Source: an uncultured Candidatus Saccharibacteria bacterium (GTDB taxonomy: Bacteria > Patescibacteriota > Saccharimonadia > Saccharimonadales > HK-STAS-PATE-42). Taken from it: DNA of 64,000 nt. The DNA lies in assembly GCA_937871805.1 (NCBI GenBank), contig CALMQB010000002.1:496001-560000 (forward strand). Reading direction: 5' to 3'. Under the pieces are notes generated by a model, which saw nothing but the letters and a program-made list of their open reading frames with translations, did no database searches and was not told the origin of the DNA. Of the stretch, positions 44,414-53,533 are shown piece after piece. How positions within the stretch are numbered: the first letter of the stretch is position 1; every line of letters starts with the position of its first letter. A program made the translations under genes and the position numbers.

Positions 44414-44974
44414 ATGTTAGGAATTACAGACTTAAGAAAGGGTACATTGATCAAGCTGGATGGGCAGCCATGGAAGGTTGTTGAGTACTCTCAGAAGCAG
44501 ATGGGTCGCGGTGGAAGTACTGTCAACACTAAACTTAAGAATGCCTTAGATGGCCGGGTGATCTCTAAGAACTTTAAGGGCGCGGAAAAAGTAGCACCGG
44601 CAGATATTGAAGTTAGGAGTGCACAGTATTTGTACAGTTCTGACGGTCAAGCTTTTTTTATGGATGATGAAAATTTTGAACAGTTTGAGCTAAATAGTGA
44701 GTCTATTAAAGATGAACTCCAGTTCTTGTTAGAAGGTCAGAAGGTCGGAGTTCAACTTTTTGAAAATCGTCCAGTAAACTTAGAAATGCCGAACAACTTA
44801 TTTTTGAAAGTTGTTGAGGCTCCTAACGTGGTAAAAGGGGATACTTCTGGTGCGGTGACTAAAGAAATTGTGGTCGAAACTGGCTACAGGCTTAGGGCTC
44901 CTGGATTTATTAAACCTGGAGATGAAATTAGCATTGACACCTCAACTGGTGAATACCGTGAACGCAAAAAATAG
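44414..44974 (+). CDS. efp: Elongation factor P
   Basis: A 186-residue EF-P. Domain I has KLDGQPWKVVEYSQKQMGRGGSTVNTKLKN, with GRGG at the tip loop where the modified residue sits; Gln-Met precede it and no Lys is at the very tip. OB domains II and III follow, ending in PGDEISIDTSTGEYRERKK. It rescues ribosomes stalled at polyproline, relevant here because two window proteins have runs of seven or more prolines. Confidence 0.96.
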   Translation: MLGITDLRKGTLIKLDGQPWKVVEYSQKQMGRGGSTVNTKLKNALDGRVISKNFKGAEKVAPADIEVRSAQYLYSSDGQAFFMDDENFEQFELNSESIKDELQFLLEGQKVGVQLFENRPVNLEMPNNLFLKVVEAPNVVKGDTSGAVTKEIVVETGYRLRAPGFIKPGDEISIDTSTGEYRERKK

Positions 44975-45047
44975 AAATTACAACCCTTTTTGGAGCCTGT
45001 ATTTTTTTGCCGGTATGGATAAGCTGAAAACCTGAGTTAAGATTAAA

Positions 45048-45053
45048 TATAAT
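45048..45053 (+). promoter_or_regulatory. -10 element, leaderless 2H gene
   Basis: TATAAT with 5 bases to the ATG at 45059. This is the shortest -10 to ATG spacing seen in the window. Confidence 0.45.
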
Positions 45054-45058
45054 AAATA

Positions 45059-45580
45059 ATGAGTAAACAGGTAGCTGGAGCTCCCAGATATAGTCTAAGT
45101 GTCCCTTTGCAAGAAGTTGATGCTAAATGGACGGGTAATGCTAAGGGTTGGCCTTTGCACGTTACTTTTGTTCCAGATTTTTGGCTGCCGGAACAGCTTA
45201 ATGAAGCTGGCCTAGCTTCGATGTGCTTGATTTTGGCTGAGGGCCAGAAGCCATTTTATGTGAACTTTGGCGAACAGCAGGGTAATTTTGGAGCAAAGCC
45301 TGCCCAAGAAGTCGTGGGACCAAATCGAATATATCTGACCTCTCTCCATGTTCGAGCCTTGGAAGATTTGTCGACAGCTGGCTGTAAACTTGATAATTTG
45401 GACTGGGTCGGTAAGAAGTATAACCCGCATGTCTCTACTGGAATAGTAATTGATCCAAGACTAAGGGTCGTGGTTAACTCGTTGATGCTAGTCAGGAAAG
45501 TTAACTCTGTTAAGGAAATCGTTGATGTTTGGAGATTGGGTAAAGATGGTGAACAGGCTAAAATTTTAAGGAACAGATGA
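45059..45580 (+). CDS. 2H phosphoesterase-like protein
   Basis: A 173-residue protein with two HxS/T motifs: LHVTFVP near residue 34 and YNPHVSTG near residue 123, the signature of the 2H (LigT/2'-5' RNA ligase) superfamily that opens cyclic phosphates or forms 2'-5' bonds. It ends in TGA followed directly by TAG in frame. Its stop overlaps the ATG of the next gene (ATGA). Domain call is good, substrate unknown. Confidence 0.75.
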   Translation: MSKQVAGAPRYSLSVPLQEVDAKWTGNAKGWPLHVTFVPDFWLPEQLNEAGLASMCLILAEGQKPFYVNFGEQQGNFGAKPAQEVVGPNRIYLTSLHVRALEDLSTAGCKLDNLDWVGKKYNPHVSTGIVIDPRLRVVVNSLMLVRKVNSVKEIVDVWRLGKDGEQAKILRNR

Positions 45581-46194
45581 TAGATCAAGAGCTTGAAGAC
45601 TTTGGGTTTTCCAGAGCATATAAAAAGATCTACTATTTTGATCAGAGGGTTGGGTTGGGGTCTAAACTTAGCGGAAAGGTGGTCTTGGATGTTGGAAGTA
45701 GTACCGGAGGCTTCACTAAGTTTGCTTTAGAAAAGGGAGCAAAAAAAGTTATTGCTGTAGAGATTGGCACTGATCAAATGGATTACTCCTTAGTTCAGGA
45801 TAAGCGTGTTAAGCTTTATGAAAAGATAGATATTTTTAATGTGATAACAAAGAATGATTTGGCAAAATTGAATAAGAAAGTTATTCAAAGTGTGGATGTT
45901 GCAGTGGTGGATGTTTCTTTTTTGAGCTGTAGGGAGGTTTTGGTACATCTTAAGAAGCAGATCTTAGATTTAAATTCTTGTATAATTTTGTTGTTCAAAC
46001 CTCAATTTGAGGCTAAAGAATCAGAATTGAACAAGGGAATTATCAAAAATAGTAAAATCCGCAGGAAAATTATTAAAGATTTTGAAAGCTGGCTTAAACT
46101 TAATAAATTTCTGACTGAAGAAAAGATGGATTCGGAACTTTCTGGCCTAAAAGGAAACGTAGAACGGTTCTATTTATTAAGATTAGGGAAATGA
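45577..46194 (+). CDS. TlyA-like FtsJ-fold RNA methyltransferase, S4 domain absent
   Basis: A 205-residue SAM methyltransferase: VVLDVGSSTGGFTKFALEKGAKKVIAVEIGTDQM (SAM loop), DVAVVDVSFLSCREVL and LLFKPQFEA. The layout matches the catalytic domain of TlyA-type 2'-O-methyltransferases (Lys and Asp in place), but the N-terminal S4 RNA-binding domain of TlyA is missing. It is coupled by ATGA overlap on both sides (45577 and 46191). Likely methylates rRNA. Confidence 0.88.
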   Translation: MIDQELEDFGFSRAYKKIYYFDQRVGLGSKLSGKVVLDVGSSTGGFTKFALEKGAKKVIAVEIGTDQMDYSLVQDKRVKLYEKIDIFNVITKNDLAKLNKKVIQSVDVAVVDVSFLSCREVLVHLKKQILDLNSCIILLFKPQFEAKESELNKGIIKNSKIRRKIIKDFESWLKLNKFLTEEKMDSELSGLKGNVERFYLLRLGK

Positions 46195-46991
46195 ATGCTC
46201 TAGTTGTTGTTGATGGACATAACTTCTTATGAAAAGCTTATGCTGCACCTTTTGAATTTTCTTCAGAAAAAGGAATAAGACTAGATGTTTTGACTGTGTT
46301 CTTGAGCTTTCTCAGAAGTGCTATCAGTAAGGTTGACGCCAGTCATGTGGCCGTAGTTTTCGACCATCCTGAAGCGGATAACTATAGGTTGAAGAGCTCA
46401 GAGTATAAGTCTGATAGGGTCCAAGATTTTTCAGATGAACTTGATTCACCATTTCACCACCTAGATAACTTAAAGTTAGTTTTAAAATATGTGGGAGTAA
46501 GGTATATTGAGTCTGATTTGGCCGAGGGCGATGACATTATTTTTACTATAGCAAGTAATTTTGTGGAAGAAGGTGGTGCAGCTTATATTGCCAGCTCGGA
46601 TACTGACTTTTATCAATGCTTATCTGATAATCTGAAGATCTTAAAAATGAGGGGTTCAAAGAATATTGAGATATTAAGTGAGCAGTGGTTGTTGGATAAT
46701 TTGGGTATTGGAGCTACCGAGTATGTTAAGTTTAAGGCACTAACAGGTAATAAGGCGGATAATATAAGCGGCATAAAGGGAGTTGGGCCGAAGACCGCTT
46801 TTAAAATTTTGAGTGATAAAAAACTTGAGGCAGAATATGGCTCCAGCCATGGTGAGTTAATTGAGGGAAATATGGATTTGATAAAGCTGAAGTTTGTAAA
46901 TCAGTTGGAACTTGAGAATTCAGAGTGTCTACTAAAAGCTAGAACTTTATTTCAGAGTAATAGAGGCATATTTGAAGCTTTGGGATTTTAG
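46191..46991 (+). pseudogene. 5'-3' exonuclease gene interrupted by one in-frame TGA
   Basis: From the ATG at 46191, overlapping the previous stop, the frame reads MNALVVVDGHNFL, then TGA (46230-46232), then KAYAAPFEF and continues open to the TAG at 46989, 266 codons. It matches the Pol I-type 5'-3' exonuclease/FEN family: VVVDGHN carries the first metal Asp, EGDDIIFTIA and SSDTDFYQ the other acidic clusters, and TGNKADNISGIKGVGPKTA the H3TH motif. A Trp or large residue would suit the TGA position; TGG is used for Trp elsewhere. If translation began at 46290 the protein would lose the first catalytic Asp. Confidence 0.7.
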
Positions 46992-47044
46992 ATCAGTGGT
47001 TTTTTAATTCTTTACTTCGCCATTCTGGAGAGCCTGATGGTGGC

Positions 47045-48121
47045 CTAAACATTAAACTTAAATTCAACGACGTCCCCAGGTTGCATGATGTAAGTTTTTC
47101 CTTCAGTTCGAACCTTGCCTGCAAGTTTGGCAGCGGATTCTGAGCCGAGTTCGACTAGGTCATTGTAGTTAATGATTTGGGCGGCGATGAAGCCGCGCTC
47201 AAAATCTCCGTGGATAACTCCGGCTGCTTGAGGTGCGGTTGCTCCAACTTTAATTGTCCAGGCTCTAATTTCTTTTGGGCCAGCAGTGAGATAGCTTTGC
47301 AGACCGAGGAGTCGGTAGGCTCCAGAAATTACTTTCTGCAACCCACTTTCAGATTGACCATATTCAGCAAGGAGTTCCTTGGCGCTTTCGTCATCAAGTT
47401 CGCTAAGCTCTTCTTCTAGTTTGGCATTAACGAAAACTGTTGGGCTCCTTTCTGCCAATTTTGACAGACTAGACTTCAATTCTTCGTTGTTTAGATCTTC
47501 TTCAGCAATATTGAAAAGGTACATGGTTGGTTTGAGAGAGATTAAGTTTAAGTCTTTTAGCGCTAGGAGCTGCTCATTACTTAGTTCTGGGATAACTCCT
47601 TCTGAGAGTGAATCAAAGAGGAGCTGATATAAGTCTGCTAGAGGTTTAAGTTTAGGGTTTGATTTAGACTCTTTTTTAAAGCTCCGGATTCTTTTTTCTA
47701 ACGTAGAAAGATCGGCGAGAATAAGCTCAGTTTTAATAATTTCGATATCTTCTTTAGGGTGAATCCTATCGGCAACATGAACAATGTCATCATTTTTAAA
47801 GTCTCGTACAACCTGAATGATGGCGTCGCATTCACGTATGTGAGAGAGGAACTTGTTGCCGAGACCCTCACCTTTGGAGGCTCCCGCTACCAGCCCGGCG
47901 ATATCTACAAAGTTGACTGTGGCTGGAATAACTTTTTTGGATCCATAGATTTTGAGTAGCTTTTGGAGTCTATCATCGGGGACTTCGACGATTCCGGTGT
48001 TCGGTTCTATTGTTGCAAAGGGGTAGTTGGCAGCAAGAGCCCCAGCTTTAGTCAGAGCATTAAATAGCGTGGATTTCCCTACATTCGGGAGGCCGACGAT
48101 TCCGATTTTGAGAGATGACAT
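47045..48121 (-). CDS. ychF: YchF/Ola1-family GTPase/ATPase
   Basis: A 358-residue protein: [32 protein letters not shown] at the N-terminus, [26 protein letters not shown], and a C-terminal TGS domain ([28 protein letters not shown]). YchF binds ATP rather than GTP and associates with ribosomes. The -10 on the minus strand (48148-48143) is back to back with a plus-strand -10 (48139-48144), so the two divergent genes share a promoter region. Confidence 0.96.
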   Translation of the reverse strand: MSSLKIGIVGLPNVGKSTLFNALTKAGALAANYPFATIEPNTGIVEVPDDRLQKLLKIYGSKKVIPATVNFVDIAGLVAGASKGEGLGNKFLSHIRECDAIIQVVRDFKNDDIVHVADRIHPKEDIEIIKTELILADLSTLEKRIRSFKKESKSNPKLKPLADLYQLLFDSLSEGVIPELSNEQLLALKDLNLISLKPTMYLFNIAEEDLNNEELKSSLSKLAERSPTVFVNAKLEEELSELDDESAKELLAEYGQSESGLQKVISGAYRLLGLQSYLTAGPKEIRAWTIKVGATAPQAAGVIHGDFERGFIAAQIINYNDLVELGSESAAKLAGKVRTEGKTYIMQPGDVVEFKFNV

Positions 48122-48196
48122 AATATTGAACTTTAGAGTATAATTATAACAGAGATAAAAGCTTAAATTTAATTGCAGATTTCAAGATTAGAGAAT

Positions 48197-48736
48197 ATGA
48201 AAAGAAAGTTTTTAGAAAATAACAAGACCAGGATTATAAGACTTAATGCTGTTTATGTTGGGTTTCTCGGGGCTTTAGTGAGTTGTGGGGTCATTCTCGC
48301 TAATGGTAATCTGGATGTCCTTAACTTTAGAGTTGTTCCAGTTGTTGGCTTAGTAGCTTTTGCTTCTTGGAGAATCCTACAAGAGGATCTGGAAGATTAT
48401 AAAATTAGCAATTTAAACTTAATGCTATTAATAGCCGGCGGCGGAGTTTTAAAATATTTAAACTCAGGAGTGGGCCTATACCCTTGGCAGGCCCTAGTGA
48501 TCTTTTTGATTGGCTGGGGCTTATTTCAGGCTTTTGAAGGTGAAATCGGGGGAGGTGATGTTCGGCTAGCTACCGTAGCCGGGTTATTTTTAAACTTAGT
48601 ACAACTTTTAGCTGGTATTTCTTTGGCGGCAAGTGTCGGAATTTTAATTGGCGTTAGGTTTAAAATTAAAAGGATTCCATTTGGAGCACTTTTGATTATT
48701 GCGCTGTGGTTAAGTTTTGGGATCGTTAGATTTTAA
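48197..48736 (+). CDS. A24 prepilin peptidase-like membrane protein
   Basis: About 179 residues from the ATG at 48197 (a TTG at 48173 is in frame; I prefer the ATG). Six hydrophobic segments. The two catalytic Asp motifs of A24 aspartic peptidases are recognisable: EDLEDYKISN after the second helix and GEIGGGDVRLATVAG (GxGD). It lacks the N-terminal methylase domain of PilD. It would process prepilins, which fits type IV pili used by Saccharibacteria for motility, host binding and DNA uptake. Confidence 0.82.
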   Translation: MKRKFLENNKTRIIRLNAVYVGFLGALVSCGVILANGNLDVLNFRVVPVVGLVAFASWRILQEDLEDYKISNLNLMLLIAGGGVLKYLNSGVGLYPWQALVIFLIGWGLFQAFEGEIGGGDVRLATVAGLFLNLVQLLAGISLAASVGILIGVRFKIKRIPFGALLIIALWLSFGIVRF

Positions 48737-48755
48737 ACCTATTTTTTATAAAAGT

Positions 48756-49439
48756 ATGCCACAGGAAAAAGCTTGGAACGATGAGTATAAAAAGCCGAAG
48801 CTGCTTTCAGTTAAGAATAGCCCACAGAGAGACGTTGTGAGGTTTACTAGATGGGTGAGGAAGAGAGGCTTTAAGTTCAAGGATAGTAAGCTCGTAGACC
48901 TTGGTTCTGGAAATGGTAGGAACTCTTTTTATTTTGCAGGCTTAGGAGCAGACGTGGTTGGTGTGGAGATCTCGGATCATTCAATTAGTATTGCTGAAAA
49001 TAATTCCAAAGAGTCTGGATTGGATCTGAACTACATTAAATCTAGCATAGGCGAGGTGCTTCCGTTTAGTGAGAACTCTTTTGATTTAGCTTTGGATATT
49101 GTTTCATCCAATTCCCTAACTGAAAAAGAAAGGGATATTTTTGTAAGTGAAGTTTCGAGAATCCTAAAAGGGGGTGGGTACTTCTTGACGAAGGCTCTTT
49201 GTAAAGATGCCGATAAGAATGCCAAGAATCTACTGAAGAAGTTCGCAGGCACAGAAAAAGATTGCTACACACTACCTGCGGTTGGGATTACCGAAAGAGT
49301 TTGGAGCAGAGAAGACTTTATAGATTTTTATGGAAAGTACTTTGAAATAATTTGCCTAGAGAAAAAAGTGGGGTTCCCGAGAGTTAATGGACAAAGTTTT
49401 AAGCGTAACTTCTGGATTTGCTACATGCAGAATAAGTAA
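48756..49439 (+). CDS. SAM-dependent methyltransferase (class I)
   Basis: About 227 residues from the ATG at 48756. Motif I is VDLGSGNGRNSFYFAGLGADVVGVEIS, followed by LPFSENSFDLALDI (motif II/post II region) and RILKGGGYFLTKAL. Typical Methyltransf_11-type small-molecule or unspecified methylase. The opening KAWNDEYKKP is common to CPR relatives of this type. Substrate unknown. The 3' end is followed by the 49456 gene in another frame. Confidence 0.87.
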   Translation: MPQEKAWNDEYKKPKLLSVKNSPQRDVVRFTRWVRKRGFKFKDSKLVDLGSGNGRNSFYFAGLGADVVGVEISDHSISIAENNSKESGLDLNYIKSSIGEVLPFSENSFDLALDIVSSNSLTEKERDIFVSEVSRILKGGGYFLTKALCKDADKNAKNLLKKFAGTEKDCYTLPAVGITERVWSREDFIDFYGKYFEIICLEKKVGFPRVNGQSFKRNFWICYMQNK

Positions 49440-49455
49440 ACTTAATAATGACTTT

Positions 49456-49962
49456 ATGAATAGGCCAAAGACTTTATACCATGCATCACCGAATTCAGAG
49501 ATCGACATCTTTGAGCCACGGAATGAAAGTATTCGAAATGTCGGCGAGGGTCCGGTTGTTTTTGCTACTCCAGATAAAGCTCTTGCCTCTACCTTTCTAG
49601 TTCCAAGTGACGAGAGCTGGGTTCTAGTTGGCAGGTGGAGTGAATCTGGAGAGGCTGGACCGTGGCATGTGATCGTGAAGAGTCGGTATAAATTTATGAG
49701 ATTGGATAGCGGCGGGGCTATATATCATTTGCCTGGCGATGGTTTCATTTATAGGCCCGATGAAGGCTTAGGTGAAAATGAATGGATCAGTACTGAAAAG
49801 GTTAGGCCACTAAAGAAAGAGATAGTTGAGTTTGGGTTGAAGGCAATGATTGAGAATGGTGTTGAGGTCTATTTTGTCGGTAGAAGAGTGTATAGAGAAA
49901 TTAAGAAGTCAGAAGATGACGGCATGGAGATAGTCTCTAAGCTTAAGCCGGAGAGCCTGTAG
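49456..49962 (+). CDS. ADP-ribosyltransferase-like hypothetical protein
   Basis: A 168-residue protein from the ATG at 49456 (MNRPKTLYHASPN; the frame is open upstream but overlaps the methylase gene). It shows LYHASP, VGEGPVVFATPDKALASTFL, GGAIYHLPGDGF and NEWISTEKV. The order H, then ATxD with a helix, then Y and E-x-S is that of H-Y-E-type ADP-ribosyltransferase folds, and the same order is in the 5707 gene. I infer a shared fold; no enzymatic activity is shown. Convergent with the XerC/D gene. Confidence 0.78.
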   Translation: MNRPKTLYHASPNSEIDIFEPRNESIRNVGEGPVVFATPDKALASTFLVPSDESWVLVGRWSESGEAGPWHVIVKSRYKFMRLDSGGAIYHLPGDGFIYRPDEGLGENEWISTEKVRPLKKEIVEFGLKAMIENGVEVYFVGRRVYREIKKSEDDGMEIVSKLKPESL

Positions 49963-49964
49963 GC

Positions 49965-50918
49965 CTAATCTTTGCCTGGAGTATTGTCAGAGTGAAACTT
50001 TTTGTGAACTGATTTTAAATGAGGGTCGGTGATGTGGGTGTAGACTTGGGTGGTTGCAATATTGCTGTGACCGAGTAAACTTTGAACGCTTCTTAAGTCC
50101 GCCCCATTCATAAGTAGGTTAGTGGCGAAGCTATGCCTGAGCGTGTGAGGTGAAACTTTTTTGGTTATTCCTGCTAGCAAGGCATACTTTTGAATAATGC
50201 GCTGAATCGAACGTGGGGTAAGGCGGAGGTGGTCGCCAGAGGTGTCTAGTTTTTTGCTACCCCCAATCCTAATAAATAAGGGGCTGCTGTTATCTTCTCT
50301 TATTTTTAGATACTCTTCTAAGATATTTTTGGCAGAGTCCGTTACAAAAACAGGGCGATCTTTTTGACGCTTTCCTCTAACGGTGAATTCCCCAAGCTTT
50401 AAATTGAGATGTTCGATATTGAGTTTTGTTAACTCGGAAACACGGAGTCCGGTGGAATAAAGAAGTTGTAGGATTGCTAAATCTCGTAAACCCCCAAGGG
50501 TGCTTAAGTCTGGTTGAGTAAAAAGTCTTTGTAATTCTTCGGCATTAAGAAAGGTAACTTCCTTCCTGACGGAATGGGCAAGTTCGATTTTTTCTGGAGC
50601 GAGCGCTTCAATATCTAATTTGGCACAGTATTTTAGAAGGTGGCGCAGAGCAATGAGGTGATAGTTGCGAGTTGCGACGGAAAGATTCTCTCCGCCAGCA
50701 GTTTGGATGCGGTTTAGCCAGAGCCTCCACTTACGGATTGAATCTGCAGTTAGTTTGTTGATTGGTTCGTCTCCCCAAAACTCAACAAGACGGTTGAGGT
50801 AGAGGTGATAATTACGAATGGTGTGTTGGGCACGGTTCTGTTCGATTTCTAAATATTCTAAAAAATCTATGATTAGTTCACTAAGGTAGGGTGAGTTGGG
50901 TTTTTTATTTTGCGACAT
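49965..50918 (-). CDS. xerC: Tyrosine recombinase XerC/D-like
   Basis: A 317-residue recombinase. N-terminal SAM-like core domain (residues ~5-105), catalytic domain with GLRVSEL (Arg), HTLRHSFATNLL (H-x-x-R), LGHSNIATTQVYTH (His and the nucleophile Tyr). Only one Xer protein is in the window; a CPR genome may use a single Xer with FtsK to resolve chromosome dimers at dif. XerC versus XerD cannot be decided from sequence here. Confidence 0.9.
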   Translation of the reverse strand: MSQNKKPNSPYLSELIIDFLEYLEIEQNRAQHTIRNYHLYLNRLVEFWGDEPINKLTADSIRKWRLWLNRIQTAGGENLSVATRNYHLIALRHLLKYCAKLDIEALAPEKIELAHSVRKEVTFLNAEELQRLFTQPDLSTLGGLRDLAILQLLYSTGLRVSELTKLNIEHLNLKLGEFTVRGKRQKDRPVFVTDSAKNILEEYLKIREDNSSPLFIRIGGSKKLDTSGDHLRLTPRSIQRIIQKYALLAGITKKVSPHTLRHSFATNLLMNGADLRSVQSLLGHSNIATTQVYTHITDPHLKSVHKKFHSDNTPGKD

Positions 50919-50996
50919 CTAGTTTAAGTCTAACGGATTTATTGAATATAAAATAGGGTATTAATTAAGTTCAACTTGAGTGGTAAACTTAAGCTT

Positions 50997-51830
50997 ATGA
51001 TTTCAATTTGGCAAGCGGTAATATTGGGAATAGTTCAGGGTGCAACCGAGTTTCTGCCTGTCAGTAGTTCGGGGCATATTCTACTAGCTGCTAAGGTTTT
51101 GGATATCCCAACTAATTTAACTGCTGAAACACTTTTAAATATCGGAACGATTGCCGTCATTGCGATATTTTTTCGAAGGCAAATTTGGAGTGTAACTCAG
51201 GACCTTTTTGGTAAAACTCTAAACTTAATCCAAAAAAAGGAAATAGTCTTGAAGCTTACAATTGGGGTTGTGCCAGCTATTTTGGTGGGTATCGTCTTTG
51301 GGGATTTTATAGAAAAGAATTTACACGGTCCAGCCACAGTCGCCTTGATGTTGGCTGTGGTCGGTGTAGCGATGATGCTAATTAAAGAAAAGCGGAGTAT
51401 CTATAGTAAAGAAAAGGTAGCAAGAGAAAGCCTGAACACTAATCTTGTTCAGGAAGTTAGTTTTAAGCAAGCGGCAATAGTTGGCTTAGTGCAGCCACTG
51501 GCTTTAATTTCGGGAACCTCCAGATCTGGAGTAACAATACTTGCCGGAATGTGGGTCGGGCTTAAGATTGAAACTGCGGCAACATTCAGTTTTTTGATAG
51601 GTTTACCTGTAATTCTTGGAGCAACACTTAAGTTTATGGTTAGTAGTGAGGGTCTGGATTTTATAAAATCTAATTTTGGCGCAGTTCTTTTTGGAAACTT
51701 AGCGAGCTTTGTTGTTGGTTTTGGAGCGGTTTATCTGTTGATGGATGTTGTAAAAAAGCGAGGCTTGAAACCTTTTGGAATTTACAGAATTATTCTGGCT
51801 ATAGCTGTAGCGCTGTTTATTCTGCTATAA
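50997..51830 (+). CDS. uppP: Undecaprenyl-diphosphatase UppP
   Basis: About 277 residues from the ATG at 50997 (a start at 50976 adds seven residues in the promoter region and is less likely). Eight hydrophobic segments, QGATEFLPVSSSGH near residue 15 and ISGTSRSGVTILAGM near residue 172, the two catalytic regions. It recycles the lipid carrier for peptidoglycan and surface polymers. TAAACT and the AAACTTAA word lie directly upstream. Confidence 0.94.
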   Translation: MISIWQAVILGIVQGATEFLPVSSSGHILLAAKVLDIPTNLTAETLLNIGTIAVIAIFFRRQIWSVTQDLFGKTLNLIQKKEIVLKLTIGVVPAILVGIVFGDFIEKNLHGPATVALMLAVVGVAMMLIKEKRSIYSKEKVARESLNTNLVQEVSFKQAAIVGLVQPLALISGTSRSGVTILAGMWVGLKIETAATFSFLIGLPVILGATLKFMVSSEGLDFIKSNFGAVLFGNLASFVVGFGAVYLLMDVVKKRGLKPFGIYRIILAIAVALFILL

Positions 51831-51881
51831 TCTGAGAGAGAAATTCGCAGACGTTAAACTTAAAATAATCAATAAAATCTT

Positions 51882-52379
51882 ATGAAGATAGAAAAGACGC
51901 TTCTAATTCTGAAGCCGGACACAATAGCTCGTGGGATCGTTGGCGAAGTTTTAAGTAGGTTTGAAAGGGCTGGGCTCAAACTCGTGGGGATGAAGTTCTT
52001 GCTTCCGGATAAGAGTCGCCTAGAGAACCACTACGAAGGTATAGGTAAACTGATGAGCAGAAAGGGCAAAGAAATCTATGATAATACAGTAGATTATATG
52101 GCTAGTGGTCCGGTTTTGGCCGTCGTGCTTGAAGGAGTTGAGGCTGTTGAAGTGGTGAGGAAGCTAACTGGCTCGACTGAACCAAAAACCGCCCTACCTG
52201 GTACAATACGCTCAGATTACTCCCATGTTAGTTATGAGCATGCAAATGAATCCGGAGCAGTCAGAAATATTGTACATGCCAGTGCTACAAGAGAAGAGGC
52301 CGATTTGGAGATCGCAATTTGGTTTGACGAGGATGACATTCTGGATTATCTTAATGTTCACCAGGCTCATACATTCTAG
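51882..52379 (+). CDS. ndk: Nucleoside diphosphate kinase
   Basis: A 165-residue NDK: TLLILKPDTIARGIVGEVLSRFERAGL at the start, the LTGSTEPKTALPGTIRSDYS loop, and the catalytic His in NIVHASATREEADLE (family NxIHGSD). It has a C-terminal extension (~15 residues) beyond the usual ending. A TATAAT at about 51826-51831 in the end of uppP could be its promoter. Confidence 0.95.
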   Translation: MKIEKTLLILKPDTIARGIVGEVLSRFERAGLKLVGMKFLLPDKSRLENHYEGIGKLMSRKGKEIYDNTVDYMASGPVLAVVLEGVEAVEVVRKLTGSTEPKTALPGTIRSDYSHVSYEHANESGAVRNIVHASATREEADLEIAIWFDEDDILDYLNVHQAHTF

Positions 52380-52394
52380 GGGCTTGTTTTTTGC

Positions 52395-52400
52395 TATAAT
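52395..52400 (+). promoter_or_regulatory. Extended -10 of tRNA-Arg
   Basis: TATAAT at 52395-52400 preceded by TTGC. Transcription would begin a few bases before the tRNA at 52415. Confidence 0.6.
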
Positions 52401-52414
52401 TGAGTTTAACTTTC

Positions 52415-52490
52415 GCCCCGGTAGCTCAATGGATAGAGCGATTCCCTCCTAAGGAATAGGTTGTAGGTTCGATTCTTACCCGGGGCACCA
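52415..52490 (+). tRNA. tRNA-Arg (anticodon CCT)
   Basis: A full cloverleaf: acceptor GCCCCGG (52415-52421) with CCGGGGC (52480-52486), anticodon stem ATTCC/GGAAT around loop CTCCTAA with anticodon CCT at 52448-52450, T arm with GGTTCGATTC, and encoded CCA at 52488-52490. It reads AGG codons. Confidence 0.95.
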
Positions 52491-52500
52491 GATTTTATTT

Positions 52501-53511
52501 ATGAATTATTTATATGCTATTAATTTTGTTCCCGGTTTTGAAGACCTGGTTGGTCAACTCCTAAAGGGCCTAGACGCGGAAGCTGTATTGAGCGAGGAGG
52601 CTTTTTGTATTGTTAAACTCAAAGAAAAGCTCAAACCTAGAGATTACGTTAAATTTAACTTCGCTAAAAATGTAGTCCAGCTTTTGGAATGGTCTGGTAA
52701 AGATGGGCAATTAAACTTAAATTTTGATGTTGACCCCAATGATTTTGAGCTTGGTGGCTATTCAACATTTAATTTAAGAAACTTTGAATCTGCTAAGCCT
52801 ACAAAGATGGATTCGAGTATAAGAGATCATTTGACTTCAGAAATTAGCAAAAAGTTTAACTTAGAGTATCGGTCTTTTAATCCTGATGTAGATTTTGTTT
52901 TAGCAAAGCGTAGGGGTGGAGTTAGTTATTTTGGAGTTAAGCTTAAGTTACGTGAGAAGATCAGCCTACAAAAAGGTGAATTAGATCCGGATGTGGCGAA
53001 TCTTTTGTTGGAGCTGGGAGGCATCAAGAATGCTGACTACATGTTAGATGCTTTTGCGGGCAATGGTGGGATATCTAAAGAGGCTCTGAGAAGTTTTGGA
53101 GCAGGAACTAATAGGGGAAGCCACAACTTAAACGTAATCTTAGTTGAAAAAAGTAGCAGGTTAGTTAATAGGCTTAAGGTTGAATTAGACAAGAAGCTTG
53201 CCCGAGTTATAGCTGGTGATGTAGTTAAGTTTTTGAACAAGACAGATAAAGTTTTTGATTTGGTAGTGGCGGATCCACCTTGGGGTGATTTTGAAGATTA
53301 TCCTGGAGGGCTGGAGGCCTTAGAGAAGCTGTATCTGGACTTCTTGGAGGCTGCAAAAGGAAAGATTTCTAAAGATGGAATTATTACTATCATGTCTTCA
53401 AAAAAAGAAGTTTTGGAACGTGCTGCGGAATGTTCAGGTTTAAAGCTTGAAGCCAGCCTGAATATATTGGTATCTGGAAATAAAGTGCTTGTGCTAAAAT
53501 TAAGAGACTAG
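52501..53511 (+). CDS. RNA methyltransferase (RlmL/Trm-G10-like)
   Basis: A 336-residue protein. The N-terminal half (~160 residues) looks like a THUMP-type RNA-binding segment; the C-terminal half is a SAM methylase with MLDAFAGNGGISKEALRSFGA (SAM loop) and LVVADPPWGDFEDY, the (N/D)PPW/Y catalytic motif of N2-guanine or adenine methylases. It lies 10 bases behind the tRNA-Arg gene on the same strand. Confidence 0.83.
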   Translation: MNYLYAINFVPGFEDLVGQLLKGLDAEAVLSEEAFCIVKLKEKLKPRDYVKFNFAKNVVQLLEWSGKDGQLNLNFDVDPNDFELGGYSTFNLRNFESAKPTKMDSSIRDHLTSEISKKFNLEYRSFNPDVDFVLAKRRGGVSYFGVKLKLREKISLQKGELDPDVANLLLELGGIKNADYMLDAFAGNGGISKEALRSFGAGTNRGSHNLNVILVEKSSRLVNRLKVELDKKLARVIAGDVVKFLNKTDKVFDLVVADPPWGDFEDYPGGLEALEKLYLDFLEAAKGKISKDGIITIMSSKKEVLERAAECSGLKLEASLNILVSGNKVLVLKLRD

Positions 53512-53533
53512 GCTTTTTTGACGTATAGACTTT

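Noticed and set aside
42648-46991. Global UGA recoding (code 4 or 25)
   Set aside because: TGA clearly ends several genes (595-597 with an ATGA overlap, 45578, 46192, 59012) and TGG encodes Trp throughout; only two genes show in-frame TGA.
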